Counted from the first letter of the stretch, positions 16,257 through 25,148 are shown. The stretch is DNA of 64,000 bases from Alphaproteobacteria bacterium (GCA_030604885.1 JAUVUZ010000015.1:1-64000), one strand, 5' to 3'. The notes: generated by a model not told the origin, from the sequence alone. Made by a program: numbers and translations.

Positions 16257-16526
16257 ATGCCCCACACCCACGAAAGCCATGCCGAGGTGGTGAAGCGCCT
16301 GAAGCGCGCCGAGGGCCACCTGCGCGCCATCGTCGCGATGATCGAGGACGGCCGCCCGTGCGCCGAGGTCGCCCAGCAGATGCACGCGGTGGAGGCGGCG
16401 ATGAAAAACGCCAAGCAGGCGTTCATCCGCGACCACATCGACCACTGTCTCGAATCCCACCTCGCCGAAGGCCAGGACCCGGCGCAGACCCTGCGCGAGT
16501 TCCAGGCGATCGCCAAATATCTGTGA
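16257..16526 (+). CDS. rcnR: Metal-sensing transcriptional repressor, RcnR/CsoR (DUF156) family
   Basis: An 89-residue all-helical repressor of the CsoR/RcnR family. The core [38 protein letters not shown]-like region carries the family cysteine (in RPCAEV, residue about 39) and the later H/C ligand segment [11 protein letters not shown] (residues 62-72). The N-terminal MPHTHESH adds histidines as in the nickel/cobalt sensor RcnR. It precedes the efflux gene rcnA by 13 bp, and a G/C-tract inverted repeat lies just upstream, so it probably represses rcnA until nickel or cobalt is high. Confidence 0.82.
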   Translation: MPHTHESHAEVVKRLKRAEGHLRAIVAMIEDGRPCAEVAQQMHAVEAAMKNAKQAFIRDHIDHCLESHLAEGQDPAQTLREFQAIAKYL

Positions 16527-16539
16527 AGGACGCCGGGCC

Positions 16540-17424
16540 ATGGACCTGATTTCGCTGATCGAGGCGGGTGCGACCTCGCCGCTGGCGCTGTTCGCGGCGG
16601 CGCTGCTGCTGGGGGCGCTGCACGGCCTGGAGCCGGGGCATTCCAAGACGATGATGGCGGCGTTCATCATCGCCGTGCGCGGCACGCCCGGGCAGGCGGC
16701 GCTGCTGGGGGTGTGCGCCGCGCTCTCCCACACCGCGATCGTGTGGGTGCTGGCGATCCTCGCGCTGCTCTACGGCGACGCCCTGATCGGCGAGCGCATG
16801 GAGCCGTGGTTCATGATCGGCTCCGGTGCGGTGGTGGCGCTGATGGGCGCGTGGATCTTCTTCCGCGCCTACCGCGCCAACCACGCCCACGGGCACGACC
16901 GGTCTCACGGCCACGACCATGACCACCACCACCACGGCCACGACCATGATCACTACCACCACGGCCACGACCATGATCACCACCACCACGGCCACGATCA
17001 CGATCATCCTCACGACCACGGTCACGATTTCGCGGAATCCGGCGACGCCCACGCCCGCGCCCACGCGGCGGAGATCGCGCAGCGATTCGGCGGCGGCGCC
17101 ACCACCACCTGGCAGACCGTGCTGTTCGGCCTCACCGGCGGCATGATTCCGTGCCCGGCGGCGATCACCGTGCTGATCCTCTGCCTGCACCTGAAGGAGG
17201 TTCTGCTCGGCGTCGTCCTGGTGTCGGCGTTCAGCATCGGGCTGGCGCTCACCCTGGTGGCGGTGGGCGTGGTCACCGCCCTCGGCCTGCGCTACGCCGC
17301 CGCCCGTACCACCAAACTCGACGCGCTGTTCCGCGCCGCGCCCTACGCCTCGGCGGCGCTGATCGGCGCGGTCGGGCTGTTCATGGCGTGGTCGGGCTAT
17401 CTCCACCTGCCTCAGGCGGGCTGA
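16540..17424 (+). CDS. rcnA: Nickel/cobalt efflux transporter, RcnA/NicO family
   Basis: A 294-residue membrane exporter with the NicO-family motif [15 protein letters not shown] (residues about 27-41). A cytoplasmic or periplasmic loop at residues about 112-165 is an extraordinary run of histidine and aspartate (repeating HDHDHHHHG units), expected to bind metal. After the loop, [19 protein letters not shown] is the second family block. It shares an operon with rcnR. Its last 13 bases overlap the convergent oxyR stop. Placing an exporter beside a nickel importer gives the locus both arms of homeostasis. Confidence 0.87.
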   Translation: MDLISLIEAGATSPLALFAAALLLGALHGLEPGHSKTMMAAFIIAVRGTPGQAALLGVCAALSHTAIVWVLAILALLYGDALIGERMEPWFMIGSGAVVALMGAWIFFRAYRANHAHGHDRSHGHDHDHHHHGHDHDHYHHGHDHDHHHHGHDHDHPHDHGHDFAESGDAHARAHAAEIAQRFGGGATTTWQTVLFGLTGGMIPCPAAITVLILCLHLKEVLLGVVLVSAFSIGLALTLVAVGVVTALGLRYAAARTTKLDALFRAAPYASAALIGAVGLFMAWSGYLHLPQAG

Positions 17425-18305
17425 GACAGGCTCCGGATCAGCTCGGCGATGGCGGCGATGTGGGGGGCGCGCGGGTCGCTGGCGCGCGTCGCCAGCGCCA
17501 CCTCGCGCCCGGCGCCGGGGTCGGGGATTTCGGCGCGCGCCGTCAGCCCCTCGACGCCGTCCAGCGCCCGCGCCGCCAGCTCGGGCATCAGCGACACCCC
17601 CTCTCCGGCGGCGACCATCTGCCGCAGCATTTCGAGGCTGCTGGCCCGCCGCGCCGCCAGCGGCGCCGCCGGGCCGCACGCCTCCAGCACCTGGTCGTGG
17701 AGGCAGTGGCCTTCCTCCACCACGATCAGCGGCGGCTCCCCCGGTCGCAGCGGCCACGTCGCCGCGCTCTCGGGCGGGCACACCAGGAAGAACCGCTCGA
17801 AGAACAGGTGCGCGAAGCTCACCCCCGGCTCGCCCTCATGGGCGCACAGCAGCGCCGCGTCGAGGCCGCCGTCGCGCAGCGCCGCCAGCAGCCCCTCCGA
17901 GCGGTCCTCCACGAACTCGAAGCGGGTGTGGGGGAAGGCCCGCCGCAGCGGCCCGATCACGCTCGGCAGCAGGTAGGGGCCGAGGGTCGGCAGCGCGCCG
18001 AAGCGGAACGGCCCGGCGAGCGGCTGGGCGCCGGAGCGGGCGGATTCCAGCAGCGCCCGCGCCTCCGCCACCACCACCCCGGCGCGGCGCACGATCTCCT
18101 CCCCCTCGCGCGTCAGCAGCACCTTGCGCGGCGTGCGCTCGAACACCGCGACGCCGACGAACGCCTCGAGCTTGCGGATCTGCGCGCTGAGGGCGGGCTG
18201 GGAGACGCCGCAGTCCTGCGCGGCGCGGCCGAAATGGCGGTGCCGCGCCACCGCGATCAGGTATTCGAGGTCGCGCAGGGAGAGTCCGGCGAGGGGGGCG
18301 GGCAT
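17412..18305 (-). CDS. oxyR: Hydrogen-peroxide sensor, LysR-family regulator OxyR
   Basis: A 297-residue LysR-type activator. The N-terminal helix-turn-helix is [24 protein letters not shown] (residues 24-47). The redox pair is clear: C201 and C210 in [14 protein letters not shown], with the same 9-residue spacing as the disulfide-forming cysteines of known OxyR. It therefore should sense peroxide by disulfide formation. The start at 18305 faces a manganese catalase gene across 102 bp that contains an OxyR-like tetrad site, implying control of that gene and of itself. The 3' end overlaps rcnA by 13 bases tail to tail. Confidence 0.9.
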   Translation of the reverse strand: MPAPLAGLSLRDLEYLIAVARHRHFGRAAQDCGVSQPALSAQIRKLEAFVGVAVFERTPRKVLLTREGEEIVRRAGVVVAEARALLESARSGAQPLAGPFRFGALPTLGPYLLPSVIGPLRRAFPHTRFEFVEDRSEGLLAALRDGGLDAALLCAHEGEPGVSFAHLFFERFFLVCPPESAATWPLRPGEPPLIVVEEGHCLHDQVLEACGPAAPLAARRASSLEMLRQMVAAGEGVSLMPELAARALDGVEGLTARAEIPDPGAGREVALATRASDPRAPHIAAIAELIRSLSQPA

Positions 18306-18307
18306 CG

Positions 18308-18344
18308 ATAACCTCTGCCTATCGATATCATACGATCAATATCT
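18308..18344. promoter_or_regulatory. OxyR-binding-site-like tetrad
   Basis: ATAA-N7-CTAT-N7-ATAC-N7-ATCT (18308-18344) reproduces the four-block, 7-base-spaced layout of the OxyR consensus (ATAG-N7-CTAT repeated), with the second block exact and the first and third off by one base. It begins three bases before the oxyR start codon and lies 64 bp from the catalase start. Confidence 0.65.
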
Positions 18345-18407
18345 TTCCCTTCTTGCCCCGGGCTTGTCAACCTCGTCTCCGCCCTCAACCGGAACAGGAG
18401 ACCGATC

Positions 18408-19316
18408 GTGTTTTTGAGAATCGACAAGCTCCAGGTGGAAATGCCCCTGCCCAAGGACCCGGATCCGTCGGCCGCCGCCGCGGTCAACGAACTGATGGGC
18501 GGGCGCTTCGGCGAGATGACCACCCTCAACACCTACATGTACCAGTCGTTCAACTTCCGCCAGCGGCAGAAGCTGCGGCCGTTCTACGCGCTGATCGCCA
18601 ACATCGCGACCGAGGAGCTGGGTCACATCGAGTTGGTCGGCGCGGCGGTCAACGGCTTGCTGCACGGCGCCGAACCCCAGGGCGAGGTGACCGAGGGCGA
18701 CCCGGTGTTCGCCGACCTGTTCGGCAAGTCGGCGGCGGCGGGACCCAACTTCCACATCAACGGCCCCCACGGGGTGATGGCCACCAACGCCATGGGCCAG
18801 CCCTGGCGCGGCGACTACGTGTTCAACTCGGGCAACCTGGTGCTCGACCTGCTGCACAACTTCTTCCTCGAGAACGGCGCGCGCACGGTCAAGCTGCGGG
18901 TCTACGAGATGACCACCAATCCGGCGGCGCGGCGGATGCTGGGTTACCTCTTCACCCGCGGCGGGGTGCACGCCCACGCCTACGCCCTGGCGCTCGAAAA
19001 GCTCACCGGCGTGGACATGAAGAAGATGCTGCCGATCCCCAACATCGAGGGGGTGGAGATTCCCGAAAGCCGCCCGTTCCTGGAGGAGGGGATGCACCGG
19101 CGCCTCTATCGCTTCAGCCCCGAGGACTACAAGGAGGTGGGGTTGATCTGGACCGGCGAGGCGCTGGACGGCTCGGGGCCGCTCGAGGTGATCGACGGGC
19201 CGCCGACTGGCGGGCCGCAGTACGACGTGGAAGGGGTGGCGAGCGCCTTCATCCCCGATTACCACCCGGAGGAAATCCTCGAGATCGCGCAAAAGCTCTA
19301 CGCCAAGGCGACCTGA
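18408..19316 (+). CDS. Manganese-containing catalase
   Basis: A 302-residue non-haem catalase of the dimanganese type, which converts hydrogen peroxide to water and oxygen. The ferritin-like core shows the metal-ligand helices: LNELMGGRFGEMTTLNTYM-like N-terminal helix, IANIATEELGHIELVG (residues about 63-78, EELGH), and later GNLVLDLLHNFFLENGAR and VHAHAYALALEKLTG. A GTG at 18408 is the start (18 bp after a CAGGAGA Shine-Dalgarno region at 18395-18401). It lies opposite oxyR with an OxyR-type site between, so peroxide induction is likely. Confidence 0.88.
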   Translation: MFLRIDKLQVEMPLPKDPDPSAAAAVNELMGGRFGEMTTLNTYMYQSFNFRQRQKLRPFYALIANIATEELGHIELVGAAVNGLLHGAEPQGEVTEGDPVFADLFGKSAAAGPNFHINGPHGVMATNAMGQPWRGDYVFNSGNLVLDLLHNFFLENGARTVKLRVYEMTTNPAARRMLGYLFTRGGVHAHAYALALEKLTGVDMKKMLPIPNIEGVEIPESRPFLEEGMHRRLYRFSPEDYKEVGLIWTGEALDGSGPLEVIDGPPTGGPQYDVEGVASAFIPDYHPEEILEIAQKLYAKAT

Positions 19317-19407
19317 CCGCCGGGACGCCGCCGGAGGCCCGCGCTTCCGGCGGCGCGCCTGCCCGTGGTAGAGTGGCGTCCCGCCCCTGGAGCGAAAGGA
19401 CGCTGCG

Positions 19408-19815
19408 ATGACCCTGCACGGAGGCTGCATCTGCGGCGCGGTACGCTACGAGGCCGAGGGCCTCGACGGCCCGATCCGCCATTGCCACTGCAACACCTGC
19501 CGCAAGCTCCACGCCTCGGCCGCCACCAGCGGCGCCGAGGTGCTGCGGCCGCGCTTCCGCTGGACCCGCGGCGAGGACAAGCTCGCCGCCTACGAATCCT
19601 CGCCGGGCAAGTTCCGCCGCTTCTGCTCCGCCTGCGGCACCCATCTGGTGTCGGACCGCCTCGCCGCGCCCGCGGTGATCCTGCGCGTCGCCACCCTCGA
19701 CGACGACCCGGGGCAGCGCCCCGAGTTCCACATCTGGGTCTCCCAGCAGCCCGCGTGGCTCACCGACGCCCCCGGCGCCCCCCGCTACGACGAGTGGCCG
19801 CCGCCGCAGGGGTGA
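19408..19815 (+). CDS. GFA/CENP-V-fold zinc protein
   Basis: A 135-residue protein of the glutathione-dependent formaldehyde-activating (GFA) fold. Zinc cysteines are arranged as family members require: GGCICGAVRYEAEG at residues 5-18, HCHCNTCRKLH at 30-40, and FCSACGTHLVSDR near 72-84. Most members are not true formaldehyde enzymes, so only the fold is claimed. An ATG with a GAAAGGA ribosome site precedes it. It is convergent with the acyltransferase gene, 7 bp apart. Confidence 0.85.
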   Translation: MTLHGGCICGAVRYEAEGLDGPIRHCHCNTCRKLHASAATSGAEVLRPRFRWTRGEDKLAAYESSPGKFRRFCSACGTHLVSDRLAAPAVILRVATLDDDPGQRPEFHIWVSQQPAWLTDAPGAPRYDEWPPPQG

Positions 19816-19822
19816 CGCCGGG

Positions 19823-21766
19823 TCAGGGCGAGGGCAGGGCGCGGTCGAGCACCGCGCCCACCCGCCGCGCGCCCGCCACCGTCACGTGGTGGCCGTCGCG
19901 GTCGTAGAGCACCCGGCGCGGGTCGATCTCGCCGCAGCGGCCGCCGCGGCAGAGCGCGGAGGAGAGCCGCACCACCGACACGTTGGGCGCCCCGGCCTCG
20001 GCCACCGCCCGGCTCAGGTGCGCCTCCACCGCCGCCTGGCGCGAGGCGGGAATCACGCAGGCGCCGGTGTCCACCCCCCGCCAGATCGGGAAGCCCCGGC
20101 GCGCGCATTCGCTCGGCAGGTTGGGCACGTCGAGGGCCACCAGCACCGGCTTGCCCGCCCGCGCGAGCCGCGCCAGGGTGCGCGCCAGCGCCGCCTCGGG
20201 CGTGAGCGTCTCGCCGGTCGCCACGTCGAACAGGTCGCGGTCGACGCCGAAGCCGCCGAGGTAGGCGTTGAGCACGATCGCCGCCACCTCCGGCGCGCGC
20301 TCGGCGTAGGCGAGGGCGTTGTCGATCACCGGCTGGCAGCCGAGATCGGCGCCGGTCTTGCGCCAGCGCACGCTGACGCCCTGGAACGGCGGGCACGAGC
20401 CGCGCCCGAGGTTGAGCGCGCCCCGCGCCGAGGCCATCGTCAGCCCGGCGAACAGGCGGTTGGCGTGGCTGTCGCCCAGCACCGCGACGCGCAGGCCGTC
20501 GCCGCCGGTGTCGGCGAAGAAATCCCGGCCCGGGTCGGAGCGGGGGAACACCTGCCGCCCGATCGCGGTCTGGGCGTAGCCCGGCGACACCGAGGCGGCG
20601 AAGCTCAGGTCGGCCACCGGGGCGGCGGCGCCGTCGAAGCGGGCGTCCACCGCGCCGCGGCTGCCGAGCACCAGCAGCCCCGCCAGCCCCATCGCCGCCA
20701 CCGTGCCGGTGAGGCTCGGCACCGCGAGGCGCGGCCGGGCGTGGCGCACCCGCTTTTCCACCACCTCGAAGGTGAGCCAGCTCAGCACCACCGCCAGCGC
20801 CACCAGGCCGAGGCGCAGCGCCGGGCTGGGGGTGAGGTCGAAAATCCGCGCGAAGCTCAGCAGCGGCCAGTGCCAGAGATAGAGCGGGTAGCTGATCAGC
20901 CCCACGAACACCATCGGCCGCAGCGCCAGGACGCGGCGGTTGAGCCACGCCTGCGGCCCGGCGAAGATCAGCAGCGCGGTGCCCACCACCGGCAGCAGCG
21001 CCCACCAGCCGGGGAAGGCGCGCTCGTCGTGGATCAGCGCGAAGCCCGCCGCCAGCAGCGCCGCGCCGAGGGCGGAGACGCCGTCGCGCCCGCGCGGCGA
21101 CAGGCGCTCGGCGAGGCCCGCCTTCTGCGCCAGCAGCGCGCCGAGCATCAGCTCCCAGAACCGCGCCACCGGCAGGAAGAACGCGTCGTTGCCGCCCTGC
21201 ACGGTGAGCGCGAGGTTGGCGGCGAACGACGCCGTGGCCACCGCCAGCGTCGCCGCGAGAACCCAGCCGCGCTTCCAGGCGAACGCCAGCAGCAGCGGCC
21301 AGATCAGGTAGAACTGTTCCTCGACGCCGAGGGACCACAGGTGCAGCAGCGGCTTCAGCTCGCCCGCCACGTCGAAGTAGCCTTCCTCCGCCCAGAACAC
21401 CAGGTTGGCGGCGAACGCGGCGCCGCCCGCCGCGTGCTTGCCGAGTTGGGCGTATTCCTCCGGCAGCAGGGTGAACCACCCCGCCAGCAGCACCACCGCC
21501 AGCACCAGCCCGAGGGCCGGGAAGATCCGCCGCACCCGGCGCACGTAGAAGTCGGCCAGGGTGTAGCGCCCGAGCGCCAGGTCGCGCAGCAGGATCGAGG
21601 TGATGAGGTAGCCGGAAATCACGAAGAACACGTCGACGCCGACGAACCCCGAGGGCAGCCGGCCGGGAAAGGCGTGGAAACCCACCACCGCCGCCACCGC
21701 CACGGCCCGCAGGCCGTCCACGTCGGGGCGATAGGCGGGCGGGCGAAGGGCGATCTCGCTCTGCAT
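19823..21766 (-). CDS. OafA/YrhL-type acyltransferase with C-terminal SGNH domain
   Basis: A 647-residue integral membrane protein joining two modules. Residues about 8-360 form the acyltransferase-3 domain, opening with the hallmark YRPDVDGLRAVAVAAVVGFHA and followed by FFVISGYLIT and many membrane spans. The C-terminal part is an SGNH esterase/acyltransferase-like domain with AVLGDSHANRLF (block I, GDSH) and a final DRDGHHVTVAGARRVG (D-x-x-H). Such proteins O-acetylate cell-surface polysaccharides. I start at the ATG at 21764-21766 with a GAGG site; the upstream arginine-rich extension is unlikely. It is monocistronic. Confidence 0.85.
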   Translation of the reverse strand: MQSEIALRPPAYRPDVDGLRAVAVAAVVGFHAFPGRLPSGFVGVDVFFVISGYLITSILLRDLALGRYTLADFYVRRVRRIFPALGLVLAVVLLAGWFTLLPEEYAQLGKHAAGGAAFAANLVFWAEEGYFDVAGELKPLLHLWSLGVEEQFYLIWPLLLAFAWKRGWVLAATLAVATASFAANLALTVQGGNDAFFLPVARFWELMLGALLAQKAGLAERLSPRGRDGVSALGAALLAAGFALIHDERAFPGWWALLPVVGTALLIFAGPQAWLNRRVLALRPMVFVGLISYPLYLWHWPLLSFARIFDLTPSPALRLGLVALAVVLSWLTFEVVEKRVRHARPRLAVPSLTGTVAAMGLAGLLVLGSRGAVDARFDGAAAPVADLSFAASVSPGYAQTAIGRQVFPRSDPGRDFFADTGGDGLRVAVLGDSHANRLFAGLTMASARGALNLGRGSCPPFQGVSVRWRKTGADLGCQPVIDNALAYAERAPEVAAIVLNAYLGGFGVDRDLFDVATGETLTPEAALARTLARLARAGKPVLVALDVPNLPSECARRGFPIWRGVDTGACVIPASRQAAVEAHLSRAVAEAGAPNVSVVRLSSALCRGGRCGEIDPRRVLYDRDGHHVTVAGARRVGAVLDRALPSP

Positions 21767-21933
21767 TCGCAAACCTCGTCGTCGGCGCCGACGCGCCATC
21801 GCGTCGGCCTGTCTTGCGAAGGTCTGTGCCGTCCCTGCGGAATTTTCTGGTTTTGTCGCCCGGTCGCGCCGGGGCGTGGGATGCATCTGGGCGCGCCCGG
21901 CGGAAATTCAACCGCCGGGCGCGTCCGGGTCGA

Positions 21934-22815
21934 TCAGTCGGCGCGCATCCCGGCCACCAACGTGGAGACGTTGTGGCGGAACATCTTGAGGTAGGTGGGG
22001 GCCGGACCGGAGGCGCCGGTCAGGGATTCGGGGTAGAGGGTGCCGCCGAGCTTGGCGCCGGTGGCCTTGGCGATCTCGGTGACCAGGCGCGGGTCGTTGG
22101 AGTTCTCGAGGAACACCGCCTTGATGCCCTCGGCCTTGATCTGGTCGATCAGGGCGGCGACGTCGGCGGCGGCGGCCTCGTCCTCGGTGGAAAGCCCCAT
22201 CGGCGCCAGGAACTCGACGCCGTAGGCGGCGCCGAGGTAGCCGAACGCCTCGTGGCTGGTGATGACCTTGCGCTTCTCCGCCGGAACCTTGGCGAACTCG
22301 GCCTTGGCCCAGGCGTCCAGCTCCATCAGCTTCTTGGCGTAGGCCTCGCCGCGCGCGGCGTAGCCCTTGGCGTGGGCGGGGTCGGCCTTGGCGAGGGCGG
22401 CGGCGATGGTGCGGGCGTAGCGCGCGCCGTTGGCGGCGTCGTTCCAGGCGTGCGGATCGGTCTCGGTTTCGCCGTGCTCCTCCATTTCGCGCGGCGACAC
22501 CCCCTCGGAGGCGACCGCCACGGTCTTCTTGTAGCCCGAGGCCTCCACCAGCCGGTCGATCCAGCCTTCGAGGCCGAGGCCGTTGACCACCACCAGGTCG
22601 GCGTGGGCGAGGGCCTTGGCGTCCTGCGGCGTCGGCTCGAAGTCGTGGGCGTCGGCGTCCGGCGGCAGCAGGGTCATCACCGTCACGTCGGGGCCGCCGA
22701 CCTCGGCGACGATGTCGCCGATCACGCTGATGCTCGCCACCACGTCGAGGGGTTTGGCCGCCGCCGGGGTGGCGACCAGCGCGGCGAGCGCGAGGCCCAA
22801 AAACATGCGTTTCAT
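21934..22815 (-). CDS. znuA: Zinc (or manganese) ABC transporter substrate-binding protein
   Basis: A 293-residue cluster-A1 metal-binding protein. The signal peptide is LGLALAALVATPAAA, and the mature protein starts KPLDVVASISVIGDIVAEVGG. Metal ligands are in the expected places: PDADAHDFEP (H about 66), ETDPHAWND (H about 131), TSHEAFGYL (H about 195) and a late acidic ligand near STEDEAAAADV. The histidine-rich loop typical of some ZnuA proteins is short here. It is the last gene of zur-smORF-znuCBA, with its ATG overlapping the znuB stop. Zinc is inferred from the linked Zur-like regulator; manganese cannot be excluded. Confidence 0.85.
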   Translation of the reverse strand: MKRMFLGLALAALVATPAAAKPLDVVASISVIGDIVAEVGGPDVTVMTLLPPDADAHDFEPTPQDAKALAHADLVVVNGLGLEGWIDRLVEASGYKKTVAVASEGVSPREMEEHGETETDPHAWNDAANGARYARTIAAALAKADPAHAKGYAARGEAYAKKLMELDAWAKAEFAKVPAEKRKVITSHEAFGYLGAAYGVEFLAPMGLSTEDEAAAADVAALIDQIKAEGIKAVFLENSNDPRLVTEIAKATGAKLGGTLYPESLTGASGPAPTYLKMFRHNVSTLVAGMRAD

Positions 22816-23696
22816 GAAGGTTCTCTCCTTGCGAGCGAAAGTTCGGCGGCGAAGCGGTGCAGAAGACCGCCGCAGCGGCCGAACAGGATGGACACGGCCA
22901 AGAACCCGGCGGCGGCGAGGACGATCGCCGGGCCGGAGGGCAGCCGGAAATGGTAGGAGGCGAGCAGGCCGAGGTAGCCGGAGGCGAACGCCACCGCCAT
23001 CGCCACCGCGATCAGCGGCCCCACCTGCCGCGCCCAGAAGCGGGCGGCGGTGGCGGGCAGCATCATCAGCCCCACCGCCATCAGGGTGCCGAGGGCCTGG
23101 AACCCGGCGACGAGATTGAGCACCACCAGCCCGAGGAACGCCGAATGCCACAGGGCGCCGCGGCCGTCGACGCTGCGCAGGAAGCCGGGGTCGCAGCACT
23201 CCAGCACCAGCGGGCGATAGATCGCCGCCAGCGCCACCACGCTCACCGAGGCGATGCCGCCCACCAGGAACAGCGAGGCGTCGTTGACCGCGAGGATGGT
23301 GCCGAACAGCAGGTGCAGCAGGTCGCGGCCGTTGCCCCGGGTGGAGACCAGCAGCACGCCGAGGGCGAGGGAGGCGAGGTAGAACCCGGCGAGGCTCGCA
23401 TCCTCGCGCAGGCGCGTCGCCCGGCTCACCGCCCCGGCGGCGAGCGCCACCAGCAGCCCGGCGACGAGGCCGCCGAGGCCCATGCCCCAGGGCGAAAGCC
23501 CGGCGATCAGGAACCCCACCGCCGCGCCCGGCAGCACCGCGTGCGACATCGCGTCGCCCATCAGGCTCATCCGCCGCAGCATCAGGAACACCCCCACCGG
23601 CCCGGAGCCGATCGCCAGCGCGAGGCAGGCGACCAGGGCGCGGCGCATGAAGCCGTAATCGGCGAACGGCCCGATCAGCGCGTCGTAAAGCGTCAT
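22812..23696 (-). CDS. znuB: Zinc/manganese ABC transporter permease
   Basis: A 294-residue polytopic permease of the ABC-3 family. It opens ALIGPFADYGFMRRALVACLAL and carries the conserved LMGDAMSHAVLPGAAVGFL (residues about 45-63) and ALGTLMAVGLMMLPATAARFWA (about 205-226). These are the standard blocks of ZnuB/MntB proteins. Start at the ATG at 23694-23696 shares ATGA with the znuC stop, and its own stop shares ATGA with znuA. An upstream arginine-rich extension in the same frame is shadow of znuC. Confidence 0.9.
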   Translation of the reverse strand: MTLYDALIGPFADYGFMRRALVACLALAIGSGPVGVFLMLRRMSLMGDAMSHAVLPGAAVGFLIAGLSPWGMGLGGLVAGLLVALAAGAVSRATRLREDASLAGFYLASLALGVLLVSTRGNGRDLLHLLFGTILAVNDASLFLVGGIASVSVVALAAIYRPLVLECCDPGFLRSVDGRGALWHSAFLGLVVLNLVAGFQALGTLMAVGLMMLPATAARFWARQVGPLIAVAMAVAFASGYLGLLASYHFRLPSGPAIVLAAAGFLAVSILFGRCGGLLHRFAAELSLARREPS

Positions 23697-24367
23697 GCCG
23701 CCCCCCGCAGCACATCGGCGGTCGGTCCCCAGGCGACGGTGGCGCGCGCCAGGTGCAAGGTTTCGGGGAAGAGCTTGCGCACCAGGTCGAGCTCGTGCAG
23801 CGCCGCCACCACGGTGCGCCCGGCGGCGTGCCAGGCGCGGATCAGATCGGCGAGGTCGGCGACGGTTTCGGCGTCGAGGGCGGCGAACGGCTCGTCGAGG
23901 AGGATCACCGGCGCGTCCTGCAGGATCAGCCGCGCGAACAGCAGGCGCTGGAACTGCCCGCCGGAGAGTTCGTCGAGGCCGCGCCTGCCCAGGCCCTCGA
24001 TCCCCACCGTGGCGAGGGCGGCGGCGGCGGCGGCGCGCACCTCGCGCCCGACGCCGCCGAACGGACCGCTGCGCGCCCACGCCCCGGCGAGCACGAATTC
24101 GTCCACCGACATCGGAAAGTCGCGGTCCACGTCGGCCGATTGCGGCAGGTAGGCGATGTCGCCCCGCTCCACCCGGCGGATCACCCGCCCGGCGGCGGGC
24201 GCCAGCACCCCGGCCACCAGCTTCAGCAGCGTGCTCTTGCCCGCGCCGTTCGCCCCCACCAGCGCGGTCAGGCTGCCGCGCGCGAACGCGCCGCTGACGC
24301 CGTCGAGGGCGAGGGTGCGGCCGTAGCGCACCGATACCGCGTCGAGGGCGACGACCGGGCCGTTCAT
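23693..24367 (-). CDS. znuC: Zinc/manganese ABC transporter ATP-binding protein
   Basis: A 224-residue ATPase: Walker A GANGAGKSTLLKLVAG (residues about 32-47), signature ELSGGQFQRLLFARLIL (about 131-147), Walker B PVILLDEPFAALDAET (about 151-166), and the H-loop VAALHELDLV. The Q-R-x-L-F-A-R wording is typical of metal-uptake ATPases. I start at MNGPVVALDAV (ATG 24365-24367) because this ATG overlaps the stop of the small upstream gene as ATGA. The alternative start 10 codons earlier lies inside that gene. Confidence 0.9.
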   Translation of the reverse strand: MNGPVVALDAVSVRYGRTLALDGVSGAFARGSLTALVGANGAGKSTLLKLVAGVLAPAAGRVIRRVERGDIAYLPQSADVDRDFPMSVDEFVLAGAWARSGPFGGVGREVRAAAAAALATVGIEGLGRRGLDELSGGQFQRLLFARLILQDAPVILLDEPFAALDAETVADLADLIRAWHAAGRTVVAALHELDLVRKLFPETLHLARATVAWGPTADVLRGAA

Positions 24368-24465
24368 GCCGACACCGCCCACAGGATCGCCGCCCACAGC
24401 AGGGCCACCAGCCCGAGGCTCGCAAGCACGCGGCGCGGCGCGCTCATGGCGAAGGACGAAAACAT
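24364..24465 (-). CDS. 33-residue predicted single-span membrane peptide in the zur-znu operon
   Basis: A short frame of 33 codons begins MFSSFAMSAPRRVLAS and continues with a hydrophobic run LGLVALLWAAILWAV ending SA. An AAGGAG Shine-Dalgarno sits 7 bases before its ATG, and its TGA overlaps the znuC ATG as ATGA, the same coupling used between znuC, znuB and znuA. It starts 23 bp after the zur stop. These three facts make translation likely. The positive residues before the hydrophobic span suggest one membrane helix. I know no named family for it. A role in modulating the ZnuBC permease is only a guess. Confidence 0.65.
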   Translation of the reverse strand: MFSSFAMSAPRRVLASLGLVALLWAAILWAVSA

Positions 24466-24488
24466 CCGGGTCTCCTTGGCCGAACCGC

Positions 24489-24962
24489 TCACGGGTGCGC
24501 GGCGCGGCAGGCGTGGCAGGTGCCGCGCAGTTCGATGACGCTGTGCGCCACGGCGAAGTCGAGCGCCGCCGCCTCGCCGGCGACGATCGCCTCGATCGCT
24601 GGGTTGTCCACCTCCACCGAACCGCCGCAGCCGTCGCAGACGAAGAACACGCAAGCGTGCACCTTTTCCGGATGCGCGCAGGGGACGAAGGCGTTGCGGC
24701 TTTCGATCCGCGACACGAAACCCTGCTCCACCAGGAACTCCAGGGTGCGGTAGACGGTCGAGGGGGTGAGCTTGCGGCCGAGCGCCGCCTCGAGGCGCGG
24801 CATCAGGTCGTAGGCGCCGAGGGGCGCGCCCGCCCGCCACAGGGTTTCGAGGGTGAGGCGGCGGATCGGCGTCATCTGGGCGCCGCGCTCCGAGCACAGC
24901 GTCATCGCCTCCTTGAGCGCCGCCGGGGCGGCTTCGGGTCCGTGAACGTGGGTATCGAGCAT
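24489..24962 (-). CDS. zur: Fur-family transcriptional regulator, Zur-like
   Basis: A 157-residue Fur-superfamily repressor. The winged helix is residues about 20-90 (QMTPIRRLTLETLWRAG and KLTPSTVYRTLEFLVEQGFVSRIESRNAFV). The structural zinc cysteines appear as CDGCGGSVEV and CHAC near the C-terminus, and the regulatory segment HPEKVHACVFFVC follows the wing. Being first in an operon with a zinc-type ABC transporter points to Zur, though Mur (manganese) is possible. The N-terminal HVHGPE is histidine-containing. Start at 24962 is chosen; an ATG four codons earlier (24974) is an alternative. A palindrome lies 25 bp upstream. Confidence 0.85.
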   Translation of the reverse strand: MLDTHVHGPEAAPAALKEAMTLCSERGAQMTPIRRLTLETLWRAGAPLGAYDLMPRLEAALGRKLTPSTVYRTLEFLVEQGFVSRIESRNAFVPCAHPEKVHACVFFVCDGCGGSVEVDNPAIEAIVAGEAAALDFAVAHSVIELRGTCHACRAAHP

Positions 24963-24986
24963 GGCAGGATTCATCCTCGCGCGGAA

Positions 24987-25001
24987 CGCAATAATATCGC
25001 G
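24987..25001. promoter_or_regulatory. Candidate Zur operator
   Basis: CGCAATA-A-TATCGCG is a 15-bp near-palindrome (one mismatched pair) in the AT-rich gap between zur and the divergent ridA. Alphaproteobacterial Zur sites are AT-rich palindromes in this position, so autoregulation of zur-znuCBA is plausible. The exact consensus was not matched. Confidence 0.45.
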
Positions 25002-25148
25002 TGATTTGCGAGGATATAGCACCGCCGCCCGCCGACGGAAAGGGGGCCGACGAAAAATCCCCATCCCCTCCGTGCCGCACAGGCGGTTGACATGCGCGGC
25101 GCGGCCGCCATCTCCCATCCGCCGACGCGTCACCGAAAAGGACAGAGA

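Noticed and set aside
16919-17146. Threonine/isoleucine-rich reading frame inside rcnA
   Set aside because: It is the frame-shifted reading of the histidine-codon repeats of rcnA and has no ribosome site or family match.
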